Positions 12,101 through 25,300 of a stretch of DNA of 64,000 nucleotides are shown here, piece after piece. The position numbers were made by a program, and so were the translations under genes. Origin of the DNA: Heterocephalus glaber (lineage: Eukaryota; Chordata; Mammalia; Rodentia; Bathyergidae); the NCBI RefSeq assembly GCF_000247695.1, contig NW_004624747.1, forward strand, positions 11,005,973-11,069,972, in the 5' to 3' direction. Under the pieces are notes generated by a model. It saw only the letters and a program-made list of their open reading frames with translations. It ran no database searches and had not been told where the DNA came from. Every line of letters starts with the position of its first letter. Within the stretch, counting starts at the first letter, position 1.

Positions 12101-15100
12101 CTTGGCTTCAGTGCTCAGTATGACCCAACCAACCAACCAACCAACCAACCAACCAAGACATTACCCCTGCCCATGAGGAGCACACAATTAAGTCTCACAA
12201 ATTCTTTAAATATCCAGGATGATGACAAAGAGTTACCACATTAGTGAGAGCAAGTCATCCAAAATGCCTGACTAACCTTGTTCACTAGGGAGGAATTGAT
12301 TTTGTTGACCAGCCATGTGAAGGTCCTTCCATAAATGGCCTTGGCCGTTGCATCTCTGGCGTATACAGAGAGTTCTAGTGTCAGCGGGCATATGACCTGA
12401 GGAGAATGACCAGGTGCACAGTACAGATGGTCCCCATGTTCTCACTCCAGTCTTTAATGATGACTAAGCAAAGGTCACGTTGGGAGAGATGCCAGGCCTG
12501 ATGGTGCTGTCACCCAGGACCTGTTTCTCCCATAGCTGTTGTGTGTCAGGTTGAGAGTGACAAGTGCCATAGGAGATACATATGGCGCCTTGAGATAGTG
12601 GTGGGATGATTGGGGAAGGAGCCTCCATCCAGGGGTCTAGTAACTGAAAGATGAAGAAGCGTTAGCTGGATGAAGCCTGGGGAACAGTGTTCCAGCAGAA
12701 GGAACAGCAAGTGCAGACTTCATGGAGGGAGGAGGGAGTGGGTAAGAACAGGGAGCACCAGCACTGTGGTGGTGATGGGGTGGGGAAGATAAGCCAGGCC
12801 ACTCAGGGCGTGGTGGGCTGGGTTCAAGAGCTTGGCTTCCCTGAAGGCCACCACCATGCTGTGATCTGAGCCCCAAACCCCACTGCCTTTCCACCCAAAG
12901 CTGTTTTACCTCCTCTGTTTTGGCTTCAATCTTTCTGTGGGTGAGAGCTTCCAGAAGAAGTGATGGGTAGATGCCCAGGAGCTGAGTAAATGGAATCCGA
13001 GGTATCACTCAGTGACTCAGTTTTACTTACTCAGTGATAATGAGGCCGTGGAGTCCCCAGGTCCCGGTTATGAGTCCTGACCGTGACCACTGTGCTTTAG
13101 GCACAATGGACCTCGCTAGATCAGTCAGCGCTTGCTAAGCCTCCTGGCCAGCATTGATGAAAGAAGTGGGGTTGGCCACCCACACCTAACTGTGGGTGTC
13201 TGGGGGCCTCGGTCCCCTCTCCTGTCCCCTCTCCTGCCCCCTGGCCTCCCTCTGACCCTTCAGAAGGGAACATCACCTTGGCGATCCATTTAATCTCGTG
13301 GGTGTCTGGGATGGTGGCACAGCCTTGGTCATCTTCTTGAAAACAAATGTTCCCCAGGTGTAGGACACTGGCAATAATCCCGAAGAGATTCTAGGAACAG
13401 GGGACACAGGCAGAGGACAAGAGGACAGGGAGAGAAGACAGCAGCCACCTCACTGACACATGGCATCCGCAGAGACACAGGAAGGAAAAATACCACCTCT
13501 CCCCAACTCGAGCTGCAGCTCTGAGAGCCATGTCCCCCTCCCCCAGAACACGGCTCCTATTCACTTCCAGGAACGAGGGAAGGCCGGAAGCTTTGGCCTC
13601 AGCAGAGGCCTCATTCAATCTCCAGCATAAAATATTTTTACTTCCACATCACAAAAACATAAAATACATATATTTATTTTTCATACAATAAACCACTTTA
13701 ATAAAATATTTAATGAAAACATTTTATAAAATAAATCCCATAAGTAAACTCTTCAGTTTTTCAAGGCCATGATTTCAGGTACAGGATATATATTTTAAAC
13801 CATATTCTGGTTCCTCCAATATTAATAGTTTAACAATTGAAATGAAAAAAAGAGACAGAGAGAACAAAATGTTTATCACTCCTACAGTTTGTTCCTGTTT
13901 ATTCCAAATCAGAAGCATAAATAAACAATAATGTCATAATTATATGGGATCTAAATTGTTGAGGCTGGACTGAATTTGGAGAAATAAGCACATCAGATCC
14001 TCTTTGTACATACACTGGAAAAAATTAAGGTTGTCAAAAAAATACGAAATCTCCAGTTAGCATTTGAATTTACATGAACAATGATAAAATTTTAAGTCCT
14101 TTTTTGTCCATATGCAATGTTTAGGACATAGTTATACTAAAACATTATTCACTGTTTATCTGAAATGCGTACATAATTGGGTGTCCTCTAGTTTTATTTG
14201 CTGAGTCTGGCAACCCTACCATACAAACCCCAAGCCACCAGGATTGTTCCTGCGTTCCACAGAGAACCCCAGGACCCTTACCTGGAGGTCAGTGTCTGTA
14301 AAATCAATGACAGAAAAGGCATTGGAAACCGTTTTCCAGTCGTTCTTGTCATTAATAGATGATTCTTTGGCACAATGACCCTGTGACAAAATTAGCTCAC
14401 TTATTTTCAGGACAGTGAAGGGTGTACAGATGAATTCCTAAATCAAAATGTTTTTCTTTACAAGCATGCAAAAGCTAGTTCTATAATGCACCAGATTGTA
14501 ACCAAACAGGGTTTACTCTGGCTAGCACATGATGATTTGCTAACTGTTGGCTTCTTCAAATTTATTTGGAGTTTTATTTATAATCTCTGTTCTGAGAGAA
14601 CTTTCAAAGTTACCTATTAGCAGAATATCTTTTTGTCTGTGTTGTTAAATATAATTTTTCCTTTTATTTTTGCTAAATAAATTGAAGCCAGGTCCCCATA
14701 ATTATCTGCTGAACCATGGAGGGAAATTTTGTTGCTTAAATTCAGAAAACAATCTCCACCCACGCCAGGAATCTCTGCAGGACTAGATGGAAGGAAGCCT
14801 CACCCAAGGGAAAAACACATTGGCTCTTAGAGAAACACAGATTATACGGAAATGATCAGCAGCAGAGATGTGGCAAGACTTAAATAAATTGGAAGTTGTT
14901 TTCTAAATAAGTAACAGACTAATCGGCCTCACAATTTAAAAAGAAGAAAACATTCTAGACAAATGTTTTTTATTATCTTGTGATATGAGGAGTTCCCAGC
15001 TTCCTGCTTATGTAAAGATTAATTATTTTAAAAAATGCCTTTGTTTCCTGGAGCATTCAAAGGCTTCATACTGTGAAAATGTTCACCAGTGAATCAGCCA

Positions 15101-16279
15101 GCCTAAAATTTGCAGTCTCCCACGTCAGCCCCCCATGTCCTCAATTTGAGTTCCACATACATCATTTCAACCATGAATTGAAAATGTTTGAAAAAATATT
15201 TCTGCACTAAACCTGGGAAGACTTTTTTCTTCTTATTATTCCTCAAACAATACAGTATAATAACTATCTACATAGGCTTTATACTGTATTATGTATTATA
15301 AGTAACCTAGAGATGATTTAAAATATATGGGAGGTGTGTAGGTTATATGGAAGTACTTTGGCATTTTGTTTATTGGGGCTACTGAGACTTGAACCCAAGG
15401 GCTTTGCACTGAGCTACATCTCCAACCATTTTTATTTTTTATTTTGAGACAGGGTGTCACTAAATAACTAAATTGCTGGGGTTGGGCTCAAACTGGCAAT
15501 TTTCCTGCCTCAGCTTCCCAGAGTGATGGGATTATAGGCATGTACTACTATGCCTAGCTATTTGCCATTTTATGTAAGACACTTGAGGCATCCTCAGATT
15601 TTGGTGTCCTGGAATCGAGCTCCTGTAGAGACTGAGAGATGACTGCGTCTTTTCTTACACCAGCAACACCTGCTGCCATCCCCTTAGGGAAGTCGGCCCC
15701 TCTGTGTCACCTGCTGGATTGACAACAATGCAGTAAACTACAAACATAGTAAAGCCATACACTTTGCCAAAGTCACAGGACATTGTGAAATTGATTTTAA
15801 AAAAGACCAATACTGGCAAATTGCCAAAACTATTTCCAAAGCCAATGAGGTGTCAGGATCAGGCTGAACTCATGTGGCTAGAAATGCTCTAGAAGAATAA
15901 AAGTATGGCATATTTCTGAGGAGAATGATTGGACTATCCAGGGGCTAGAGAAGCCTTTGGGAAAGTGATGGCCTCAAATATTTTTATAAATTGCTTCTCA
16001 ATGATCATGCTTTGAAAATTCAAACACGATGCAAACAGACAGGTTTGTTGGAAAAATTGGGTCCTTAAAAAAATAAATCAGCTGTGCATGGAGGTGCACA
16101 ACTATAATCCCAGCTACTCAGAAGGATGAGGCAAGAGGGTCACAACTTTGAAGCCAGTTGGGATAACTGAGTGAGACTCTGTATCAAGATGAAAAAAAAA
16201 GGACTGAGGATGCTGGGGATGTAGCTCAGTGGAAAAGTACTTGTCTTCCGTGTGTGAGGTCCCAAGTCCAATACCTAGC

Positions 16280-16318
<39 letters not shown>

Positions 16319-19300
16319 CCCAAAAGTGATTTGTTCCTTGTTCCAGAATCTAGTTCAAGGCTTGGTAAATATAAAGTAAGATTATGAAATTCTTTTTCTT
16401 TATTATTCCTTTTCAAAGGTAAACTTGTCAAGGCTCCTTTTCCAAGGTTTCTATGAAATGTGGGTCCTTATTTTATGAGACTGACTTTATAAAGTCTTGT
16501 TCTCTCTATCTCTTGCTTTCTCTCACTCTTGCTGTCTGCTCCAAACTGTGCTCTGCAAAGTGACCTCAGTTTAAAAGCCAGGCCCAGTGAGAAGGCCTGG
16601 GCATTCTCAAGCCCCAGCACAGACTGCAGAAAAATTAATGTCGCAAAGTTAAATTCTAAGTCAGCTTTATACCACTAGATCCTAGAGTTGCATATAGGAA
16701 TGGCCTGAACTCTTTCTGTAAGGTAGTGTGTTCATTTTGTGGCTCAGAGTTCTCAAGATGATAGGCAGAATGGTGGGGAAAGGTCTTTTCAAGAGTAGCT
16801 TGAAAGCAAATCAGAGCAGCATAGGCTGTGAGTACAGATATTCCTCCATTATCCACCTGCCCATTTAATGGCCATTCAGACTTACGACCAAGGTATACAC
16901 GCTGTTTGGACTTAGGACCCGACGTGCAGACTTACACCCTGTCTTATTTTTTTTTTGTATAGTTCTGTACATCTGGTTGATAGAGTCTCAATGTTCTTTC
17001 TTGGTACAGTACACTTTGTTTATACAGTACTCTAATTTATGCTGATTGTAGAGTAATACAGTACTATAGTTTTATGTTCTGTTATACATTATAGTACTGC
17101 ATGTGAGAGTTATAAAAATTAAAGCAAAGTCATCAAGTTGGAGTTCCCTTTGATCATTTCTTTGTTCTGGATCTAGTAATGTGCATACTATATACAATTC
17201 CTCACTTAGAGACTAATTAATTTAACAACCTAGTTGACAGGACTGGTTTGTTAAACAAGGAGTGTTTGTATAGAGAGCCAGCAGTTCCCACCTTAGCTGT
17301 ACACAGAATCATCAGGGAGTTTGTTTGTTTAGTGGTTCTGGGGCTCCAACCCAGTGCTTAGGTAAGTGCTCTACCACTGAGCTACATCCCTAGCCTAGGC
17401 GAACATTTACAACAACTTTGATGCCCAGGTTCCATCTCAGATCCACTAAAGCCAAATCTCTGGAGGCATCTGTGGTGAGTTGTTTTTATAATACTGAGGA
17501 CTGAGCCCAAGGCCTTGTGCATGCTAGGCAAGTGCTCTACCACTGAACTATCCCTCCAGCCCAGGTATCTGAGCTTTTAAAAGACTTCTCAAATGATTCT
17601 AATTTCAGCCAGGCTTGAGAGCTATTTGCCTAGACATTGAGTTGCTTTACCAGATGACATAGCTGTCAGGAATAAAAGGAGACAGGTTAGCTTGCTTGTG
17701 ATAAGGAGGATACATCCAGAATAGAACAACCTCTTGAACATCTTATGGGCACTTCCACAGACATCCCTGGTCCCCTCCTCCCAAGGATCAAAAGCCAGGT
17801 GCTGGTCCTTCCAACCTGTGAGAGGTATTTATACAGCTGGGGGTCTCGCTCAAGTCCCAGGTAAGCGAGGTGCTCCGCTTCACCACCCGCTAGCAGCTGG
17901 TAGAAGATGTGGAAATTCCGCTCACCCTGGTTTTGATAGACGACTCGGGACTTTTCTATCAAGTAACTGATGATATGCCCACCTACGGGAATGCCCTTCA
18001 AAACAAAATAAAAACGGGGCAATGACAATAACAATCAAGCCAGAAGTTTTTGATTTGAATTAAGTCTAATCTACTGATCTATGATTCATTTTTCCTGGGT
18101 TCTGTTTTTAAAAGATTTTTGCCCACTTAAACCAAATCTCTGGAGATCATGAAGGTATTTTCTGTGTTGGAGTGTTTCATTGTTTAGGTTTAGGGCTTTG
18201 ATCCATTACCACCTAATTTTTATCTATGGAATGAGGTAAGTGTCAAAAGTCTTTTTGATTTTTTTCTTTTTGGTACCGGGGATCAAACTTGGGACCTTGC
18301 ACTTGTGAGTCAGGAGGAGGAACCACTGAGCTAAATCCCCAGTCCTCAAAAGTCTTTTTATCCACATTGACATACAGTTGACTGTAACCATTTATTGGAA
18401 AGATGATCCTATCCCTCCCTACTGAATCACGGTGGTGCCTTTGTCACAAGTATATGTGTGTGTGGGTCTTTCTGGTCTACTGGCTTCTTTATCTTTCCTC
18501 ATGTTATCCATTCTGTCTTGATTATTATTTTTCTCTGTACAGGGGATTGAACTTAGGGCCTTGTGCTTACCAAGAAGGTGGGGTGCCACTGAGCTATATC
18601 CCTGGTCCTCATTATTTTAAATAATAAATCCAATAAGCTTTTTTCTAGAACATATATTGAACTCTTACAAATAAATAAGAACAAACAACCAAATTAAAAG
18701 TGAGCAAAACACTTGAACAAAAACCTTTAAGTGTCCAATAAACAAAACTTCATCAATTATCAGGAAGATACTTAAAGCATAATGAAAAAGCGTTATACCC
18801 CACCAGAATTTCTGAAACTAAAAAGACTAACAATACAAATGTTGGCAACTACACTATGGAGCAACAGGAGCCATCATTAATTGTCACAACTCAGCTGGTA
18901 AGAAGCCAACAGTTTTATTTGTGGGTAATACCAAACATAAATGAGTGCTTGTACCCACTAAACACATGTGCCACGATGTTCAGAGCACTATTTGTAATAG
19001 CCTCCAGTTGCAATCAATCTAAAAGTGCACCAATAGGAGAACAGATAAATTGCAATGTAGGTATACAATTAAACAGCAAACAACTGTTACATGCAACAAC
19101 ATAGTTGAATCTCTTTTTCATTTATTTATTTTGTAGAACTGGGAACTGAACCAAGGACCTTCACATTGAGCTACATCCTCATCCCCTTTCTAAATTTTAT
19201 TTTGAGATTGGGTCCTGCTAAGTTCCCCAGACTGGGCTCAAACTTAGAATCCACCTGTCTCAACCTCCCAGAGTGCTGGGATTACAGGTGTGTGCCACCA

Positions 19301-22300
19301 CATCCAGCTGGCATGCATAAATCTTGCAGATAGAATTTAGATTGAAGTCAGAAATAAAGTAGTATAGTGTATAATCCCATTTATGTGACGTTTAAGAACC
19401 AGTAACATGAATCTGTGATTAGAGTGGTAACCCTTGGAAAGTAGGGTACTGTTGGAAGACCTGCTGGATGCTAGAAAAAAAATTTTTAAAATCTTGATCT
19501 GAGTAGTGGCTGCACAGGTAGATACATATGAGGCTGCTCTCATGATTTGTGTCTTTTTTTGGATATGTGTTTAACTAAAAAAGTTTTAGAATACGCCTAG
19601 GTATTAAACGTCTAATGCATACCCCATGGAAGACTGCAGACCAGCCTTTCAGGATGTCCTGAGCCAATCTGTCTTCATTGCTGCATTCCACCCTCAGACA
19701 GCTGCTATTCTCTAGGCTAAGGGTCACTTCACCACTTGGAAAATATGTCTGGAAGAACTTTGTCTACCCATGTCCAATAGCCCCATTTCCACTCTGGGTA
19801 GAGCACACTCACACCCATTCCCTTATGTATTGCTCATGGCTACTTTCCTGTTACAGCTGAGATGAGAAGTTGCAGCAGAAACTGTATGGCTCAAACAGCC
19901 TAAAATATCTCTATCCAGCTCAATCTAAAAAATGTTTGCTGACCTCTGTCCCATTGGTAGGCATACCTGTACAACATATTGTTTACTTTTTATTTATTTT
20001 CAGGCTTTATAAAAAATGGCATCACATTGGTACACAGTGTACATCTTGTTCATCCATTTTATGTGAGGCTGTGGTTCATCTGCTCTCACTGCTCTGTAAT
20101 CCTCACTGTGTGAATTTACCACAGTTTAGCCATTCTCCTGTCAACAGACACTGAGTTCTCTCCAGACATATTGGCTGTTCCTGGTCTTTCCACTGTCATA
20201 ATCAGGGCTGCTGTGGCTATGCTTACACACCTGTGGGGCTATCTCTGGGAGTGGAATGACTGCACCTTAGATTATGTGATGCCAGCTTCCCAAGTACCAT
20301 CATATCATTGGTTCAACCCACCATTTTCCAAATGGGTTGCACCAATATATACCTTAAAGTGTGTAAAGTCCAATGCTCCACATCTTCAACACCCATATTC
20401 TCTTAATTCTTGCCCAACCAGAAGGTAATCTTTACTTGCATTTCCTAAAATTAGCACTAATCTGGATTTTTCAGCTGTTTGAGGCAAGAAATATCCTTCC
20501 CACTTTAAGGTGCCTTGGGTTGGTTTCTATCACTGGCCAAACAAGGGTCCTCAAGAACTAGTATTAGGAATTTCAGAGTACCTGAAAGTCAAACTGTATG
20601 TCCATGTATTTTCCGAATCTGCTGGAGTTGTCATTCCGAGGTGTTTTGGCATTTCCAAAAGCCTTGGAAAACAAAGTATCATTCACTATCATTTATCTAT
20701 CAAATTTTCAACTCCAAATAATATGCTTTCTATGAGAATGGAGGACAGAGGGAGGAGCTAGGGAGGAAAGACACAATTTATCTTGTAACAAGGATTTGCT
20801 AACTACATTGCACTGAATGCTAGATTTAGGGAAAGATGGTCTCCCTAGAATGCCATCTAGGAAGATATGAGGAATGACCTGAGGAGAGATACCTAGGCTG
20901 TGGTTCTTCTACAAGGTATAGCCGACAAACCCACCCCCAGACTCCTCATATTGAATCGTTTAGCTCAAAGGGTCTCCTGGGAAATTTCTGTAACCAGAAG
21001 CATCTTTACAGACAGGGCAATATAACTTGTTCAAAACCATCCAGCAAGTTGGTGAATTGTAATAGTAGAAGTAATAGTAGAAATAATAATAACCAAAATG
21101 ATTTTAATTAAATAAGAAAAATATTAATAAATAATATTTTAGGGATTACTAATTCTGCCGTGTGCTTTTCAGGCATTCATTTTCTTTAATTCTCAAAACC
21201 TCTTAAGGGGCAGATCCAAGAAGCAAACCCATTCTGCCCATGAGGAGACAGACTCTGGGATTTGGAGAGACTTGTGGAAGCTTACTGGTGTTGGCATGCT
21301 GGATTAGAATCTAACTCTGTCATTTCAGGGTCATTTTAACAACAACACTGCCTGTGAGATCCCTTTTCTCAGCAGTGATCTGTTCATTCTGACTGCCCTG
21401 CCAAGGCAGACGATTCTTTTTAGTGGTCCCCTGGAACTCCCCTGTACGGATCCTTAGGGGTCACTTACCTCCAGCACTGGATTGGAGAGCAGCAGCCTAT
21501 CACGGGCTATTTGTAATGACTCTGTCATTGGGCAGGTCACTGCGAAATACTGGAGGATCTTCTTAGAGGCTTCTGTTTTCCCTGCCCCGCTCTCTCCAGA
21601 AATGAGGATAAAGTGGTTATTTAGCTCCGAGCACATCATTCGGTAAGCATTGTCAGCTATGGCATAACTAGAGAGGGAATGGACAGAGACAAATTGGTTT
21701 TGATGCCACTTCCCTTGGCTCTGATACTTGCCAGGGCAGAAAAACAAAGTATTCTGTCCCTAGAAAGCCATATCCAGACTGCGAATCAAGGACACTGAGT
21801 TCAGACAGATATCAAATCCTCAACACGATCCATTGAGTGATCAAAAGCAAACTACACTAGATATCAAAACTCAAATAACAGAAAGGTTGAAGCGATGAAT
21901 TTGAACAGTGAGGAAAATACTTTTTGAACTTTATCAAATTAATTTATTTGGTGCTGGGAATGGAGCTAGGGTCTCATTCATGCTAGGCAAGTGCTCTACC
22001 ATTGAGCTACATCCCCAGCCTCAACAATTTATTTTTAAAAAACCAACTACATTCCTTGTAAGAATAAGTCAGGTATACATTACATCCCCAAGACACATTC
22101 TATTAACTGTGGGTGGAAACAACATCTTATCTATTAAATGATTCAGTAAATAAAAAGATCTCATGTTTTCTCTTTTCCTCATAACCTAGAACACTCAGAA
22201 TGCAGAGAGGAAACCAGAGAGATTTCAAAAACTTTTGTGATACCCTTAGGACAAGAGGTAAAAGTATTATAAGGGCCTTAATGCTAAGATCAGAACCCAA

Positions 22301-25300
22301 AGTGTGAAAGTCGTCCTGGTCCTGGTTATTTCAGGACTCAGTGGTGACGCAGAAAGGTGTATAAATGCCTTGGGAAGTGGAACAGCTGAGTCACCAGGAC
22401 ATTGAGGAGAGGCACTAAATATTAGCTCAGAAGTCAACCAGGGAGGAAAAGGGGAAATCCAGCAAAGCCTGCATTATTTAGACGAGGCAGGAAAGTGCTC
22501 ACTTAAGGTTCTGCAGGCCTGCTAAGCTTCTACCCGTGGCCATTCACCTTAGCTGCCATGACTCAGAGACACCAGTAGATGGCACTACAGCAACCCACTT
22601 TCCAGAGAAGGCTCCTTTTCTAGCCACTGTTTTAGATTTCTTGGCAGTTGCACAAAGATTCCACTCTTGTCTATTTGAGCTGAGATTCCAGAATGACCTA
22701 GTAATATTTTCTATTGCTTTGACTTATTTCACAAGGAGGCAGCAGTTTAAGGAGCATGCAGCAATATCTTACTAAACATGCATCAAGGATTAGGATGAAG
22801 AGATGGATGGATGGACAGAAGGACAGATGGAGTGGTGGGTGGGTGGGAAAAAGGGAAAAGAGACATAGAAAAAAAGAGAAATAATAGAAAAAAATAGAAA
22901 ATACTCCTAGTGATGACCTTACTTACACATGTGGTGGCAGTTCAAAGAAATTGACCCCTTGATAAAGTTCCATGTGGCTCATAGTATAGATTCCGAGCTC
23001 CTGGTATGGATTCACGGACACAAGGAGAGTCCCAATATATGTCTGGAGGGATGGACCACAGCACGAGTGAGGCATTCTGGGTACAAATGACTGTCACACT
23101 CTATGATCCTGGGGTGTTCATTCAGCATTGGGGATATAACACAACCAATCCAACAGGTGGGGTCTCTGTTGTCATGGAGCTTGTGGGAGATCAAGACAGC
23201 TTCAAGGAGCAGTAGCTATTACGAAAGGTGTATATAGGGTCATGTAGGCATAAATGAGTGAGGAAGGCCATGTTAACGAGTGGCTTCTGGAAGGCTTTAC
23301 TAAGGAGGTGACATCTGAGTGAAAACTTGAAGGCTGAAGAGCTAGTCATGAGAAAAGTAGGCAGGAAGGGCCTTCCAGGCTAAAGGGACAATTGCAGCAG
23401 GCTGCCCACTACAGCCAAGTGTGGCTGACACCACGAGTGAGGGTAGGAGGGTGAATGGGAAGGGAGGATGTCAAGAGGGAGCGGCAGGTCCTTATCATGC
23501 TGGGGCTGCCTTGAGGAGCTGGGCTTGTTCCAAATGCAATTCATGGCAAAGACAGTTCCTCCCCGCTGAAGCCAAATACCTGTTCTGAACTGTTACATCA
23601 GCACATGGCTTAGGGAGAAGTGATGGGTGTGATTTATGCTTCACAAAGGTCTTTGGCCACTGAGTGAATATGCAGGACAAATGTACCCACCAGCCTTCTA
23701 GAGTTGGGCAAAATGCTCCCATGACTGGTACTTATGTCTCTAGAGTTCAACGTTAAATTTTACTCACAGTCAAGTTTTTCAAGTACTTACATTGGCAACA
23801 TAAGCACTAATATAGGCTTCCTGGAATACATTTATAAACAAAGAGCTCTAAGATCTTATACAGAAAAGATAAATATTTGGGGGCTCCTTTGAGAATGCAT
23901 CTGATATTTTCAGATTCTCAGTTTGTGTTTTTAAATACCAGAAGCATTAAAGCCTATGTTAGGACTATGTTAAAATCATCCCAGCTCGTGTCTCCAGTCT
24001 CTGGGACAAACTCAAACAGAATGACAACAGAGGAGAGTATTTTCACTACAACTCTACACTGCTTTAGTCAGGTGGTACCCGCTGAGTGTGGGAGATAGTT
24101 CCTGCAATAGGTGAGTTTAAATTGGAAACTCTTAGCTTAGTCCTAACGATCCTATTATCCAGTTTGTACTTCATACCATGTTATTTCTCCTTTGCTTACA
24201 CAGAAAATTATTTTGATTTTTTTCTATTTGTACAATTAAAGGTGATAATCCTGAAAGTTAGGCCATGGGATAAAATCTTGCTTATTTTTTCTGGCAACTT
24301 TGGTTTCAACATATAGATTAAATAACAGGAATCATTACAATCTACCTATAAGACAAATATTTTAAAACTGCTTCTGATTTTTAATTTACTTTTTTTGGAT
24401 TTTTGGTGGTGGTACTAGGGCTTGAATCCAGGGCCTTTGCTGTATCTTCAACCCTTTAAAAAAGTCTTTGTTTTGTTTTTTTGAAACATATAGAGCACTG
24501 AGATGACAGACATGCACCACCACGCACAGTTCTAATTTACTCTTAATAAAGGCTAATAAAAACTCAAAAAAATCAAATAATTTTAATAAACCCCACGACA
24601 CACAGAAACACTATAAAATTTATCTAGGAGAAATTTACATGAAACTTGACCAATCAAGTCCAGATGCGGTGATAAATGGAGAATTTAATAAAAACTGGCC
24701 ACTACTAGATGCAACAAGATCAATCTGAGAAGTTTGGTGAAGTGCTTCGGTCTTGGCCCTTGAGAGTTTATGGGATGTCTTGAGACATCTCTTATTCTTA
24801 CTCGGCCTTCCTGGCATTTATTAGCTCTTCTTCCAACAGATCCCTTTGAGGACCCTCTTCCCCAGCTCTCGGTCCATGTGACAGTGGTGGGGTTCTGACC
24901 CTAGCCCTCACCTCCAAGGGTGGGCCTAGTAATTTAGCTTGGCCAATCAGAATAGGGATTAGATTAGCAATAGAAACTGGTTGAAATAGGGGCACATGAC
25001 TCTAGATGGGCCAATCAGAGCCAACCAACATTAGGTCTGGGACATGTGCTAGACCTGTCTCTCAGAATTGCCCCTTCTCAGTAGCAACACTAGCTGTTAA
25101 AGCATCAGCCTGGACCTGCTGGGCCACCACCATCTTACTGCAAAGGAAAAAGAGGCTGCCCAAGAAGGAAACCAATGCAAAAGAAAGCAAAGCAGAGAGA
25201 TGGAGAAAGAGTCCTCAGGGCATTGTCTGAAACCCTAGATCTGTACCTGCACCCCAAAGTTATAGTTTCCTTTTGTGGCTGAGGCCAGTTTAAATCGAAT

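Noticed and set aside
12637..13008. 123-codon minus-strand frame
   Set aside because: Only 24 codons are MYO1H exon 8; the rest reads into the intron after donor GTAAAA.
21454..21747. Single-exon reading of the P-loop ORF as a complete small gene
   Set aside because: The real coding part is the 199-nt MYO1H exon; both ends of the frame extend into introns past clear splice sites.
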